Shown here: piece after piece, positions 51,932 to 52,014 of the stretch | Position numbering within the stretch: the stretch's first letter is position 1 | Layout of the letters: every line of letters begins with the position of its first letter | Translations under genes and position numbers: made by a program | Notes under the pieces: model-generated | Seen by the model: only the letters and a program-made list of their open reading frames with translations | Databases searched by the model: none | Told to the model about the DNA's origin: nothing | DNA from: Vulcanimicrobiota bacterium | Lineage (GTDB): Bacteria > Vulcanimicrobiota > JAJTBE01 | Direction: 5' to 3' | DNA length: 52,014 nucleotides | Assembly: GCA_021107945.1 (NCBI GenBank) | Contig: JAIORV010000129.1 | Coordinates: 1-52,014, forward strand

Positions 51932-52014
51932 ATCAGGACTTACGCAGAAATGGCGCAAGAATGTTGTCATTGCGGTGAGCCTTTAGCCCTGAACGAAGTG
52001 AAGGGGAAGCGAAG
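51932..52014. repeat. Repeat element cut by window end
   Basis: CAGGACTTACGCA at about 51935 begins a copy of the element family seen near 17495 and 28098, followed by GTTGTCATTGCGGTGAGCC and GAACGAAGTGAAGG. The right side lies beyond the window. Confidence 0.6.

Noticed and set aside
1-52014. tRNA, rRNA or riboswitch genes
   Set aside because: T-loop-like strings such as GTTCGAATC near 7558 lack an acceptor stem or anticodon arm nearby; no rRNA-like sequence or recognisable riboswitch core was found by eye.

Overview
This 52 kb window looks like chromosome from an uncultured, free-living, Gram-negative-type bacterium with moderate to low G+C. Exported enzymes, a lipoprotein-type alpha-2-macroglobulin, an SLT transglycosylase and a YiiX-like hydrolase point to an envelope with periplasm. 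The overlapping topA-trmFO pair is an arrangement best known from Firmicutes, but many phyla share it. I cannot name the phylum from the sequence. There are no rRNA or tRNA genes, no intact transposase, no phage genes and no CRISPR array. Coding density is modest: almost every intergenic gap above 300 bp is filled with short palindromic repeats or MITE-like elements.

Layout. 0.5-4.7 kb: long-chain acyl-CoA synthetase, exported MsrA and a helical-repeat protein of unknown role. 5.4-7.1 kb: an ATP-grasp ligase followed by a PIG-L/LmbE-type deacetylase. 7.6-9.5 kb: a minus-strand run of MNT-type nucleotidyltransferase, RhuM-family protein and HI0074-type HEPN-like protein, apparently a toxin-antitoxin or defence module; upstream of it lies a membrane-anchored substrate-binding protein. 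11-15.4 kb: a small helical protein, a TPR protein, a DUF1189-like membrane protein and an AAA+ ATPase. 15.6-19.3 kb: a tyrosine-decarboxylase-family enzyme and its amino-acid/amine antiporter, separated by a MITE-like element. 19.6-23.9 kb: a three-gene set made of an unknown beta-rich protein, a PEGA-domain exported protein and an HtpX-like membrane protein that has lost its zinc site. 24.3-28 kb: YfcE-type phosphoesterase, FHA-GAF-HD-GYP signalling protein and YiiX-like cysteine hydrolase. 28.0-29.8 kb: an A+T-rich segment with a second ATP-grasp gene, bracketed by 53-bp direct repeats. 30-38 kb: SLT transglycosylase and exported thioredoxin (convergent, sharing a terminator), malic enzyme, PRMT-like methylase overlapping a short receiver protein, a B12-binding radical SAM protein and a membrane-anchored SGNH hydrolase. 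38.5-43 kb: trmFO, topA with a lysine-rich N-terminal tail, and a small zinc-ribbon protein. 43.5-48.1 kb: a giant alpha-2-macroglobulin carrying an apparent GspG-like pseudopilin domain. 49-51.9 kb: a small exported protein, a 2H-phosphoesterase-like protein and a SAM methyltransferase.

Most genes are single or in runs of two or three, so joint function is clear only for a few sets: decarboxylase plus antiporter (acid resistance or proton-motive force), nucleotidyltransferase/RhuM/HEPN, topA-trmFO, and the PEGA/pseudo-M48 set. The strongest candidates for something undescribed are the GspG-like insertion in the alpha-2-macroglobulin, the zinc-less M48 homologue and its operon, the RhuM gene set between a nucleotidyltransferase and a HEPN gene, and families of palindromes whose arms change in a compensatory way from copy to copy.
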